Below the pieces are notes generated by a model, which saw only the letters and a program-made list of their open reading frames with translations, had not been told where the DNA came from and searched no databases. Positions 16,930-25,026 of a stretch of 64,000 bases of DNA are shown here, in pieces. Position numbers and translations under genes: made by a program. Source of the stretch: Moraxella sp. (GTDB taxonomy: Bacteria; Pseudomonadota; Gammaproteobacteria; Pseudomonadales; Moraxellaceae); the NCBI RefSeq assembly GCF_030525845.1, contig NZ_JAUNDY010000002.1, positions 62,001 through 126,000 on the forward strand. The letters are read 5' to 3'. Within the stretch, counting starts at the first letter, position 1, and every line of letters begins with the position of its first letter.

Positions 16930-18246
16930 ATGGACTTACTACAAAATTTATTTTTAATCGCTGTTTTGATTTTGGTATCTAGCTTTTTTTCGATTTCTGA
17001 AATTGCACTTGCTGGGGCTAGAAAACTCAAACTCAAAAACCTCTCCGAAAACGGCGATGTTCGTGCTGACAAAATCATGCACTTGCAGGAAAATTCTGCC
17101 GATTTTTTTGCTACCAGTCAGATTGGTCTAAATGCCGTTGCCATTTTGGGTGGTTCGGTGGGTGAGGGGGCGTTACGTCCTTATTTTGCCATGATTATTC
17201 GTCAGTTTTATGACGGACAGTGGACGGATAACATTGCGTTTTTCTTGTCTTTTGCGGTAGTTACCCTGATTTTTATTTTATATGCTGATTTGATTCCTAA
17301 GCGTATCGCCATGATTAACCCCGAAAGGGTTGCGTTGGCGGTTATCAATCCCATGCTTTGGGTGATTAAGGTGCTCAAACCCCTTGTTTGGATTATCAAT
17401 GGCATTGCCAATTTGACCTTTCGTATTTTTAACATCAATATGGTGCGGGAGGAAAGTGTTACCTTTGATGATGTGTCCGCCATCATGGACGCAGGGGCAG
17501 AGGCGGGCGTGGTACTCCAACAAGAACAGCATTTTATTGAAAATGTTTTTGAGCTTGAAGAGCGTACTGTGCCATCGTCCATGACCGTGCGTGAGGACGT
17601 GGTGTTTTTTGTGTTGGGCGAGTCTGAGGAAAGTATCCGCCAAAAAATCGCTGATTATCCGTATTCTAAATTTTTGGTGTGCAATCAAAACATCGACCAA
17701 GTCATCGGCTATGTCGACACCAAAGACATTTTGGTGCGACTGCTGAATAACCAATCCTTTGTCCAGCTCAATGAATCCACCATTCGCAACGTACTCATTA
17801 TCCCTGACACGCTGACGTTATCGGAGCTACTGGATAAATTTCGTGCCAGCAAAGAAAAATTTGCGGTCGTCATCAACGAATATGCCCTTGTGGTTGGCGT
17901 AATTACCTTGTCTGACATCATGATGACGGTGATGGGCGATTGGGTTGCTCCGATTGAGGAGGAACAACAAATCATTCGCCGTGATGAAAATTCATGGTTC
18001 ATTGACGGCAGTACGCCCATTGATGATGTCAAGCACGCACTTGATGTGGAGGAGTTTGAGGATTGGCACAACTACGAGACATTGGCGGGCTTTATCATGT
18101 ATCGCCTCCGCAAAATCCCACGCCCTGCTGATTTTGTCATGCATGAAAATTTTAAATTTGAAGTGGTGGATATTGACCATTATAAAATCGACCAAGTGCT
18201 TGTAACACGACTGTCTGTCAGTACAGATGAGGCGGACAAAGAATAA
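16930..18246 (+). CDS. CNNM/CorC-type membrane protein (HlyC/CorC family)
   Basis: The protein has 438 residues. An N-terminal CNNM (DUF21) membrane domain carries four hydrophobic segments, starting with NLFLIAVLILVSSFFSISEI. Two CBS domains follow (around VREDVVFFVLGESEESI and NVLIIPDTLTLSELLDKF), then a C-terminal CorC/HlyC domain (ENSWFIDGSTPIDDVKHAL). Members export or regulate Mg2+ or Co2+ and are often named hemolysins for historical reasons. It is a single gene ending in its own terminator. Confidence 0.88.
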   Translation: MDLLQNLFLIAVLILVSSFFSISEIALAGARKLKLKNLSENGDVRADKIMHLQENSADFFATSQIGLNAVAILGGSVGEGALRPYFAMIIRQFYDGQWTDNIAFFLSFAVVTLIFILYADLIPKRIAMINPERVALAVINPMLWVIKVLKPLVWIINGIANLTFRIFNINMVREESVTFDDVSAIMDAGAEAGVVLQQEQHFIENVFELEERTVPSSMTVREDVVFFVLGESEESIRQKIADYPYSKFLVCNQNIDQVIGYVDTKDILVRLLNNQSFVQLNESTIRNVLIIPDTLTLSELLDKFRASKEKFAVVINEYALVVGVITLSDIMMTVMGDWVAPIEEEQQIIRRDENSWFIDGSTPIDDVKHALDVEEFEDWHNYETLAGFIMYRLRKIPRPADFVMHENFKFEVVDIDHYKIDQVLVTRLSVSTDEADKE

Positions 18247-18269
18247 AGGGCGTTCATCGCTCTTTTTTT
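18245..18269 (+). terminator. Intrinsic terminator after the CorC-type gene
   Basis: AAAGGGCG pairs with CGCTCTTT (one G-T pair) around TTCAT, followed by a T-run. The stem begins within the stop codon region. Confidence 0.75.
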
Positions 18270-18310
18270 GTGCCAAATACATCATAAAGTGTTATACTAT
18301 GACAAATGCT

Positions 18311-18329
18311 TTAAATGCTAATCCATATC
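18311..18329. promoter_or_regulatory. Fur-box-like site upstream of efeB
   Basis: TTAAATGCTAATCCATATC matches the 19-base Fur consensus GATAATGATAATCATTATC at 13 positions by my count. It lies just downstream of a TATACT -10 (18293-18298), fitting repression by Fur in iron-replete cells. Supported mainly by the iron-uptake genes downstream. Confidence 0.5.
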
Positions 18330-18355
18330 ATTTTGATTTAATGAGGGGAGACACC

Positions 18356-19582
18356 ATGACCAACCGCCGTGCCTTTTTAGGAAAAATGGGAGCGACTGCC
18401 CTTGTTGGAGCAGGGGTATTGACTGCTTGCCATGATAATGCCAGCAAAAACAGCCCTACAAATAGTCCCACCGACACCAAATCCACAAACCGACACCCCT
18501 TTGCTGATTTAACCTACGATTTTTATGGTACGCACCAAGCAGGCATCATCACGCCCACCCAACGCCATATTTATTTTTTGGTGGCGGATTTGCACACGAC
18601 TGATATCGAGACGATTAAGCAACTTTTTAAGGACTGGACAGCGTCTAGTGCCAAGCTTACCAAAGGCGATAACATCAAGCCCTACACCAAAAATCCTCAC
18701 GTCCCACCCGCCGACACGGGCGAGGCGGACAGTTTGGGGGCGTATGGGCTGACGCTGACCTTTGGGGTTAGTCCGTCATTTTTAAAAAAATTAAACCTAG
18801 CACACAAAGCTCCACCAGAATTTAGCGACTTACCCAAATTCCCCCGAGACCAAATCCGCCCCGAGCTATCAGGGGGCGATATTTGTATACAGGCGTGCAG
18901 TGAAGACCCACAAGTTGCTTTTCATGCGGTGCGTCAGCTCGTCCGCCAAGCTCGTAGTCATATCACGATGAAATGGTCGCAGTCAGGCTATACCAGTTTT
19001 GATGATGTCAGTGAAACACCACGCAATTTGTTTGGCTTTAAGGACGGTACGGCAAATGCCAACACCCTAAAAGAATCCGATAAATGGTTGTGGATTGGTG
19101 ATGGGGCATTCAAAAACGGCACGTACTTGGTGGCACGCATTATCCAAATGCATCTTGAAACATGGGATAGAACCAGTCTGATGGGGCAAGAGGATACGTT
19201 TGGGCGACATAGAGGTACAGGAGCAAGCATTGGTAAAGCTGGCGAGTTTGATGAGTTTGATTTGAACGCAAAAGACGATAACGGCAATCTTGTCATCGCC
19301 GAACCCACTCACATGGGTCTTGCAAAACGCACAGGTTTACAAATGCTCCGCCGTTCGTATTCGTACAGTAGTGGTATTGACACCAAAACAGGGCAATTTA
19401 ATGCAGGATTGTTATTTATCAGCTTTCAAAAATCTCCCATGCAGTTTATCGCTATACAAAACGCACTGGGCAACGTTGATAAAATGACCGAGTACACCAC
19501 GCATATTGGTAGTGGACTGTTTGTGTGTTTTGGGGGGGTCAAAGAAGGCGAGTACTTGGGGCAGGCGTTGTTTGAGGATTGA
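18356..19582 (+). CDS. efeB: Dyp-type heme peroxidase EfeB
   Basis: EfeB is the periplasmic peroxidase of the EfeUOB ferrous iron uptake system. The 408 residues begin with a twin-arginine signal, NRRAFLGKMG, followed by a hydrophobic stretch that ends at a Cys (GVLTAC), so a lipoprotein form is possible. The Dyp hallmarks are visible: GFKDGTAN with the distal Asp, and the GGDICIQACSEDPQVAFHAV block. The C-terminal LLFISFQKSP is also typical. The ATG at 18356 has GGGGAG seven bases upstream and lies after the predicted promoter; an ATG at 18299 would lie at the promoter itself. It precedes efeU by three bases. Confidence 0.93.
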   Translation: MTNRRAFLGKMGATALVGAGVLTACHDNASKNSPTNSPTDTKSTNRHPFADLTYDFYGTHQAGIITPTQRHIYFLVADLHTTDIETIKQLFKDWTASSAKLTKGDNIKPYTKNPHVPPADTGEADSLGAYGLTLTFGVSPSFLKKLNLAHKAPPEFSDLPKFPRDQIRPELSGGDICIQACSEDPQVAFHAVRQLVRQARSHITMKWSQSGYTSFDDVSETPRNLFGFKDGTANANTLKESDKWLWIGDGAFKNGTYLVARIIQMHLETWDRTSLMGQEDTFGRHRGTGASIGKAGEFDEFDLNAKDDNGNLVIAEPTHMGLAKRTGLQMLRRSYSYSSGIDTKTGQFNAGLLFISFQKSPMQFIAIQNALGNVDKMTEYTTHIGSGLFVCFGGVKEGEYLGQALFED

Positions 19583-19585
19583 GTG

Positions 19586-21313
19586 ATGAAACTGGTAAAA
19601 ATTTTGGCAATTTGGCTGACTGCCTTGATGTTGTCTGTGCCTGCCTTTGCAGACAATCAGAGTGAAAAACTCAATTTCTCCCCTGTATTTATCCCTTTGT
19701 CAGACGCAATGGGGGCGGTTAAAAATGGCGAGATGGATAAAGCCAAAGATGATTTGGCACTCATTGAAAATGAACTGATGAGCATTGCCAAAGATGACGC
19801 CAGACAAAGTGCCTTGTTTTATGATGTGCAAAATGCCTTAAACACCGCCAGAACCAACCCTAGCGAACAAACCTTAAAGCAACTATCCGTCCAGCTCTAT
19901 GCTTATGAAAAAGAACAAAATCCTGTTGATTATACTGCCAAACGAGCCAATTTTGCCAAAAAAATCACGCCTGCACTTGATAAGTTAAGTCAAGAGATAG
20001 ATGCATTTGCCAATGCCAAAACCGACATCGCCACCGTCAAATCAGCCTATGATGTCTTTAACCGCACATGGGTAGCAAACGAGCGAGTCGTGCGTAATAC
20101 CAGCATGGCTCATTATGGCAAAATCGAAACTGCGATGGCGATGATACGTGTCGGCATCGAAAACAGCCCACCGAACACCACCATGATGGGTGAGCATTTG
20201 GCGATATTGACCAAAACCATTGACAGTTACAATCAAGGCGATGAAGTACAGACCAACCCCAATGAACAAAAGGTGGATTTGGCGTATGGGGTTGGGCTGC
20301 TTGAACGTGGTTTGGACGAGTTAGGTCAAGGTAATTTGCCAAATGCCCAAGCTCATTTGGGCGAATTTATCCAAATTTGGGCAACGATAGAGGGCGATGT
20401 GCGTACCCGAGACGCCAAGCTCTACACCGACATTGAAAGCCAAATTCCCATCATCATGGCAAAGGGCGACAAATCAAGCCAAGCCAATCTAAAAGCCCTA
20501 ATAGAGCGGTTAAAAGTCATCAACCCCAATGCTCGCTATTCGTGGGTCGATGCCATGTTGATTTTGCTCCGTGAAGGGCTTGAGGCTTTGCTCATTGTCA
20601 TGGCACTGCTGACGGCACTCACGGTAGCCAATCAACCCAAAGGCAAAAAATGGGTCATTGCAGGCGTGGGAGCAGGACTTGTGGCGAGCTTGGTGGGGGC
20701 GGTCGCCTTACAACAACTGTTCCCTGCCATGACCTCAGGAGCAAACCGTGAGGCCTTAGAGGGCGTGGTGGGGATTTTTGCGGTGGTCATGATGATTGGC
20801 GTGGGAGTATGGCTACACAGCAAATCCTCCGTCAAAGCATGGAATTCCTACATCAACAAACACATGGGCGTGGCACTCTCCACAGGCAGTATGGCAGGAC
20901 TGTTTGGGCTTTCGTTTTTGTCGGTGTTTCGAGAGGGGGCGGAGACGATTTTGTTTTATGCAGGGATTTTGCCAAGCATCGCCATGAGTGATTTTGTCAT
21001 GGGGATTGGTGTGACACTCATGATTTTGGCGGTGGTGGCGATTATCATGGCAAAAACGTCGGTCAAATTACCCATTCCGCATTTGTTTAAAATACTAACA
21101 TGGCTCATTTATGCACTTGGGTTTAAGATTTTGGGTGTGAGCATCTCCGCCTTGCAACTGACGGGTCATCTGCCTAGAAATGTGCTTGATTTTGTCGCCG
21201 TGCCGTTGTTGGGTATTTATCCAAGTGTACAAGGGATAATGATGCAGGGGCTGTATGTGGTGGCGGTTGTTATTATGATCTACCATAATCAAAGGAAAAT
21301 GACCCAAAAATAA
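19586..21313 (+). CDS. efeU: FTR1-family iron permease EfeU
   Basis: This is the inner-membrane Fe permease of the EfeUOB system. The 575 residues are about twice the size of E. coli EfeU. A signal peptide (LAIWLTALMLSVPAFA) is followed by a ~300-residue helical periplasmic domain, then the seven-helix FTR1 domain. The two iron-binding REXXE motifs are present: REGLEALLIVMA and REGAETILFYAG. This long FTR1 layout with an N-terminal extracytoplasmic domain is known in other proteobacteria. It follows efeB directly (stop TGA, then GTGATG). The ATG at 19586 was chosen over the GTG. Confidence 0.92.
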   Translation: MKLVKILAIWLTALMLSVPAFADNQSEKLNFSPVFIPLSDAMGAVKNGEMDKAKDDLALIENELMSIAKDDARQSALFYDVQNALNTARTNPSEQTLKQLSVQLYAYEKEQNPVDYTAKRANFAKKITPALDKLSQEIDAFANAKTDIATVKSAYDVFNRTWVANERVVRNTSMAHYGKIETAMAMIRVGIENSPPNTTMMGEHLAILTKTIDSYNQGDEVQTNPNEQKVDLAYGVGLLERGLDELGQGNLPNAQAHLGEFIQIWATIEGDVRTRDAKLYTDIESQIPIIMAKGDKSSQANLKALIERLKVINPNARYSWVDAMLILLREGLEALLIVMALLTALTVANQPKGKKWVIAGVGAGLVASLVGAVALQQLFPAMTSGANREALEGVVGIFAVVMMIGVGVWLHSKSSVKAWNSYINKHMGVALSTGSMAGLFGLSFLSVFREGAETILFYAGILPSIAMSDFVMGIGVTLMILAVVAIIMAKTSVKLPIPHLFKILTWLIYALGFKILGVSISALQLTGHLPRNVLDFVAVPLLGIYPSVQGIMMQGLYVVAVVIMIYHNQRKMTQK

Positions 21314-21321
21314 ACCTCAAA

Positions 21322-21344
21322 AAAGCACCGATAATCGGTGCTTT
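21322..21344. terminator. Bidirectional terminator between efeU and efeO
   Basis: AAAGCACCGA pairs with TCGGTGCTTT around TAA. The minus strand has six T residues after the stem, so it works best for efeO; it can also stop efeU. Confidence 0.78.
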
Positions 21345-21364
21345 GTCATCTAAGCAATCTTGGG

Positions 21365-22243
21365 TTATTCCATGATGATGCCCATTTGGCTCAGTGGTTC
21401 GCCCAGCTTATTGACTGCCTCAGCCAGCTCTTTGGTGTTTTCATCAGTCAGTTCGGTATAGGGCTTGTAGTCCTTATCGCCAACTTTATGCTTGTCAAGC
21501 AAGGTATTGACCGTCCCAAAGCTTTCTTCTAAGGTCTTAACCAGCTCGGGGTTTTTGGTGGTAAGTTTGGGTTTTAGGATTTCAAAGATTTTTTCGGCAC
21601 CTTCGATGTTTGCCTTAAAGTCATAAAGGTCGGTCTTTGAAAAAATCTCCTCCTCGCCTGTAATTTTGGTGGTAGAAACTTCGTTTAACAAATCAACCGA
21701 ACCTTGAATCATCAGCTCAGGCGTAACTTCGGCGGTGGGGATTTTGGCACGAAGCTCTTTGATGTCGGCGATGAGTTGGTCTGCCAGCTCCTCTGTGCCT
21801 TTGGTGGTGTTTTGGGTCCAAAGTATTTTTTCGATGGCATGAAAACCTGTCCAAACCTCACCCTCTTCGAGGTCGGCTTCACGGTTATCGATACGTGGGT
21901 CAAGGTCACCAAAGCTCTCAGCAATTGGCTCACTGCGTTCAAAATACATGCGAGCCAGCGGATAGATGGCTTTGGCTTCGTCCAGCTTGCCTTCTTTTAA
22001 AAACGCCACAAATTTTTCGGTATCAGCAAGGAGGTTGTCAATTTGACCTTCGACCCATGCCTTATACTCGGCTGTCTCAGCGGATAAATCAGTATCGCTG
22101 GTAGGAGCATCAGCTTGGGTGGTTGCTGTGTCTGTTTGGGATTGGGCGACTTTGGTGGTGTCAGCAGGTGGTGAGGCTGGTTCTTGGCAGGCAGTAAGCA
22201 TCGATACTGCAAATAAGCCTAAGGCAATTGGGGTAAGTTTCAT
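21365..22243 (-). CDS. efeO: EfeO-type imelysin (M75) lipoprotein
   Basis: The protein has 292 residues. The lipoprotein signal ends in MLTAC. After a Thr/Ala-rich linker comes the M75 imelysin-like domain, with EYKAWVEGQIDNLLADTEKF, YPLARMYFERSEPIAESF and the putative metal motif HxxE in GFHAIEKILW. EfeO delivers iron to EfeU in the periplasm. No N-terminal cupredoxin domain is present, so it is the short EfeM/EfeO form. It is convergent with efeB-efeU instead of lying between them, and has its own Fur-like box. Confidence 0.9.
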   Translation of the reverse strand: MKLTPIALGLFAVSMLTACQEPASPPADTTKVAQSQTDTATTQADAPTSDTDLSAETAEYKAWVEGQIDNLLADTEKFVAFLKEGKLDEAKAIYPLARMYFERSEPIAESFGDLDPRIDNREADLEEGEVWTGFHAIEKILWTQNTTKGTEELADQLIADIKELRAKIPTAEVTPELMIQGSVDLLNEVSTTKITGEEEIFSKTDLYDFKANIEGAEKIFEILKPKLTTKNPELVKTLEESFGTVNTLLDKHKVGDKDYKPYTELTDENTKELAEAVNKLGEPLSQMGIIME

Positions 22244-22267
22244 GATGGTCTCCTTATCAGGATTAAT

Positions 22268-22286
22268 GAAAATGATAACTCTTATT
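22268..22286. promoter_or_regulatory. Fur box upstream of efeO
   Basis: GAAAATGATAACTCTTATT matches the 19-base Fur consensus at 14 positions by my count, with an intact left half. It is 25 bases before the efeO start. Iron-dependent repression is the expected effect. Confidence 0.65.
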
Positions 22287-22334
22287 ATATTAAAAATCGA
22301 TGGTTATGACAACCGAATGTGGTAATGGATAGTC

Positions 22335-22368
22335 AAAAAAATTCCCTTAACTTGTATTAAGGGAATTT
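22335..22368 (-). terminator. Terminator of metQ
   Basis: AAATTCCCTTAA pairs with TTAAGGGAATTT around CTTGTA. On the minus strand more T residues follow (plus-strand A-run from 22335). It lies six bases after the metQ stop. Confidence 0.8.
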
Positions 22369-22373
22369 GTGTC

Positions 22374-23246
22374 TTACCAACCTTTGACAACGCCATCTTT
22401 GAATTGATTTTTGGCTTCGGCTTCCACTTCGTCAGATTGGTAAGCTTTAACGAAGCTTTGGATATCCTCGGAGTCTTTGTTGTCGGTGCGAGCAACGATG
22501 ATGTTGACATAAGGAGAGTCTTTGTCTTCGACAAACACACCATCATTGGCAGTCAAGCCCACTTGACCTGCATAGGTGTTATTAACCACCGCCAAATCCA
22601 CATCGTCTAATGCACGAGCGGCGACAGAAGTGTCCACTTCAACGATTTTTAGGTTTTTGGGGTTTTCGACGATGTCCATCGAAGTTGAGAATAGGTTGGT
22701 GTTGTCTTTTAATTTGATAAGACCTTGTTTTTCTAGCAAAATGAGTGCACGTGCTAGGTTTGATGGGTCGTTGGGTACGGCGATGTTGGCACCGTCTTTA
22801 AGCTCGCTGATGGTTTTGATTTTTTTGGAATAACCTGCCAGTGGATAAACGAAGGTGTTACCCACAACGACAAGGTTATTAAGCCCTTTTTTCTCAATCT
22901 CTTCGTTGAGATAAGGCTTGTGCTGGAAGGCGTTAGCATCTAGGTCGCATTTAGAGGTAGCGGGGTTGGGTAGTGCGTAGTCGTTGAATTCAACATACTC
23001 AACCACCAAGCCGTATTTTTCTTTGGCGACTTTGGCGGCTACTTCGGCAACAGTATGCTCAGGACCACTCATCACGCCTACTTTGATTTTACCAGCTTCG
23101 CCAGCAGGGCAATCAGATGTGGCGTTGGCAGTTGTTGTAGTGGTTTCTGCTTTGGTTTCGGTTTGGGCGGGTTTGTCGCCGCCGCAGCCTACTAGGGCAA
23201 TGCCTGATGCGATGGCACAAAGGCTAAAAATTTTACTTGCTTTCAT
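22374..23246 (-). CDS. metQ: Methionine ABC transporter substrate-binding lipoprotein MetQ
   Basis: MetQ (NlpA family) captures methionine and delivers it to MetNI. The 290 residues start with a lipoprotein signal ending in ALVGC, a Thr-rich linker, and then the NlpA domain: KIKVGVMSGPEHTVAEVAAK, CDLDANAFQHKPYLNEE, GANIAVPNDPSNLARALI and DLAVVNNTYAGQVGL. These are strongly conserved ligand-site blocks. It is not in an operon with metNI but 1.1 kb away, with an oppositely oriented gene between them. Confidence 0.94.
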   Translation of the reverse strand: MKASKIFSLCAIASGIALVGCGGDKPAQTETKAETTTTTANATSDCPAGEAGKIKVGVMSGPEHTVAEVAAKVAKEKYGLVVEYVEFNDYALPNPATSKCDLDANAFQHKPYLNEEIEKKGLNNLVVVGNTFVYPLAGYSKKIKTISELKDGANIAVPNDPSNLARALILLEKQGLIKLKDNTNLFSTSMDIVENPKNLKIVEVDTSVAARALDDVDLAVVNNTYAGQVGLTANDGVFVEDKDSPYVNIIVARTDNKDSEDIQSFVKAYQSDEVEAEAKNQFKDGVVKGW

Positions 23247-23295
23247 GAAAGTTCCTGTTGGTTGATAAGGGAGTAAATTAAACAGCTGGTAGGTT

Positions 23296-23324
23296 ATTTT
23301 AGCTGATGTACTTGGGTTTTACAA
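23296..23324 (-). promoter_or_regulatory. Promoter of metQ
   Basis: On the minus strand: TTGTAA (23324-23319), 17-base spacer, TAAAAT (23301-23296). It is 50 bases before the metQ ATG. It shows that metQ has a promoter separate from metNI. Confidence 0.65.
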
Positions 23325-23364
23325 TGCCAAATCAAAAGATTTACCCAGATGTCGGTCAGGCTTC

Positions 23365-23393
23365 TTGAACTCTGGGGAGTGATATGTTATTAT
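23365..23393 (+). promoter_or_regulatory. Promoter of the poly-C lipoprotein gene
   Basis: TTGAAC (23365-23370), 17-base spacer, TATTAT (23388-23393). The transcript would start near 23400, at a 6-bp inverted repeat ATAACA/TGTTAT (23407-23422) that could be an operator, and have a leader of about 98 nt. Confidence 0.6.
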
Positions 23394-23437
23394 GTCTTTG
23401 AAATTTATAACATAATTGTTATTAGGTTTCAGTGGAC

Positions 23438-23462
23438 GGCTAATTTTTTTTAGCCTTTTTTT
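23438..23462 (+). terminator. Terminator-like hairpin in the leader (possible attenuator)
   Basis: GGCTAA (23438-23443) pairs with TTAGCC (23450-23455), followed by seven T residues. It lies between the promoter and the start codon at 23498, so it could reduce or control expression of the gene. The stem is short. Confidence 0.5.
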
Positions 23463-23497
23463 CATGTCTAAATTTAGTAAAATTAGGAGATAACCTC

Positions 23498-24284
23498 ATG
23501 AAAAAATGGGCGATGGCACTTGGCGTGCTTGCCTTGTGTGCCTGTAACGATGGCTCTCAAACCACATCAAATACAACCCCCCCCCCCTGCGGTAACCACT
23601 AACGCACCTGATGTGGCACATCAAAAAATCTATCGCGTCGCTGTTGAGCGAGAATTTACCCCCTTAATCGTGCCAGGAGAGCAGGGTCGAGTAACAGGTT
23701 TTGAGGCTGATGTGCTCGAAGCTGTCGGCAATGAACAGGGATTTGGGGTGGAGTTTTTGCCGATGGATTGGCAACAAGTATTTCCTCAATTAGATGAGGG
23801 TAATGTAGACGTGGCGGGTTCTGGTATTATCATGACAGAGGAGCGTCTACAAAAATGGGATTTTAGCGACCCCTTTATTGTTGCAAAATACGCCGTTGTC
23901 GTGCCAACAGACAGTACCATCACCAAAAGCGAGGATTTGCGTGATAAGCGTGTGGCGGTACAGCCTGACTCGGCGTTTGCTGAGTTTGCACGCAGTAAGG
24001 CCAATGATATCATGGATACCAAGACCATTTGGATGAGTATCAAAGCAGTCATCACCAAAGAGGCGGACGCTGCGATGGTCAATACCGTGATTGCAGAGCA
24101 TTTTGTTGCCAAATATCCTAATGAGGTCAAAGTAGTAGCATTTACCAATGATGCAGACATTCCTTTGGGGTATGCCCTCAAAAAAGGCAATGGCGAACTT
24201 CAAGCCCAAATCAATGAAGGTCTTGCCAAAATCAAAGCGAGTGGCGAGTATGATAAACTAAAAGCCAAATGGGACATCAAATAA
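23498..24284 (+). CDS. Amino-acid-binding lipoprotein (SBP_bac_3), out of frame at an 11-C tract
   Basis: Translation from the ATG at 23498 (AGGAG eight bases upstream) gives a lipoprotein signal, MKKWAMALGVLALCACND, then runs through the C tract and stops at 23600. The binding-protein domain (KIYRVAVEREFTPLIVPGE, GFEADVLEAV, DVAGSGIIMTEER, KRVAVQPDSAFAEFA) is open in another frame to 24284. With 10 C residues instead of 11 the two join as one protein of about 261 residues: ...TTSNTTPPPAVTTNAPD... So the gene is either phase-variable and off, or has a sequencing error. The fold is a polar or basic amino-acid-binding protein of an ABC importer. No permease gene is adjacent in the same orientation; metI converges on it. 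Confidence 0.85.
23577..23587. repeat. Homopolymeric C11 tract
   Basis: Eleven consecutive C residues, the longest such tract I saw in the window, lie 80 bases into the gene between signal peptide and mature domain. Ten or thirteen would restore the frame. Slipped-strand mispairing at such tracts is a known switch in Moraxella and Neisseria. Confidence 0.85.
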
Positions 24285-24299
24285 ACCTTATAGGCGATA

Positions 24300-24333
24300 A
24301 AACCGATTAAATGTGAATTTAATCGGTTTTTTT
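24300..24333. terminator. Terminator after the binding-protein gene
   Basis: AAACCGATTAAA pairs with TTTAATCGGTTT around TGTGAA, followed by T residues. It also separates the convergent metI transcript. Confidence 0.85.
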
Positions 24334-24336
24334 GGG

Positions 24337-25026
24337 TTATCTATGGTCGACATGTCTTGCCAGCTTGTCTCCGCACCACTGAAAAATCATCACAATCGCC
24401 ACGATGATGACGGTGGCTACCCATTTGACATAGACCATGCCACGATGTTCGCCGTAGCTGATGGCGAGGTTGCCAAGTCCACCCCCACCGACTACGCCTG
24501 CCATCGCTGAGTAGCCGATGAGCGTAACGAGCGTGAGTGTGATGGCGTTGATGAGTGTGGGGAGACTCTCGGGCAGGTAGTATTTGGTTACGATTTGCCA
24601 GTTGGTCGCTCCCATCGCATGAGCTGACTCGGTCAGTCCTGTGGGGATTTCGGATAGGGCGTTGGCGGTAAGCCTTGCCACAAAAGGCAGGGCAGTGATG
24701 GCAAGAGGGACGATGGCGGCGGTTGTACCAAGTGTCGTCCCTACAATCATGCGAGTAAAGGGTAGTAAAATAATGAGCAAAATGATGAACGGCACAGAAC
24801 GTCCGATGTTGATGATGACATCAAAGATGGCAGATAGGGGGCGGTTTTCGAGGATTTGCCCTTGACTGGTCAAAAATGTCAAAATCCCCAAAGGTATGCC
24901 AAATGCAACTGCTAAGCCAGTCGAAGTAAGTCCCATGTAGATGGTCTCAAAGGTGGATTTACCAACCATTTGCCACATCTGGGGGGTCAGCTGATTGGCG
25001 AAGTTTTGTAAGAATTCATGCCACAT
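24337..25026 (-). CDS. metI: Methionine ABC transporter permease MetI
   Basis: MetI is the membrane subunit of the MetNIQ importer. The 229 residues hold about five transmembrane helices. The EAA-loop that contacts MetN is [20 protein letters not shown]. The block [18 protein letters not shown] near the C terminus is characteristic. The ATG at 25026 follows GGAGGTAC on the minus strand and overlaps the end of metN by 11 bases, so translation is coupled. A TTG six bases upstream is less likely. Confidence 0.95.
   Translation of the reverse strand: MWHEFLQNFANQLTPQMWQMVGKSTFETIYMGLTSTGLAVAFGIPLGILTFLTSQGQILENRPLSAIFDVIINIGRSVPFIILLIILLPFTRMIVGTTLGTTAAIVPLAITALPFVARLTANALSEIPTGLTESAHAMGATNWQIVTKYYLPESLPTLINAITLTLVTLIGYSAMAGVVGGGGLGNLAISYGEHRGMVYVKWVATVIIVAIVMIFQWCGDKLARHVDHR

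Noticed and set aside
19531..19538. G7 run in efeB as phase-variation tract
   Set aside because: Seven bases is short for frequent slippage and the reading frame is intact through it.
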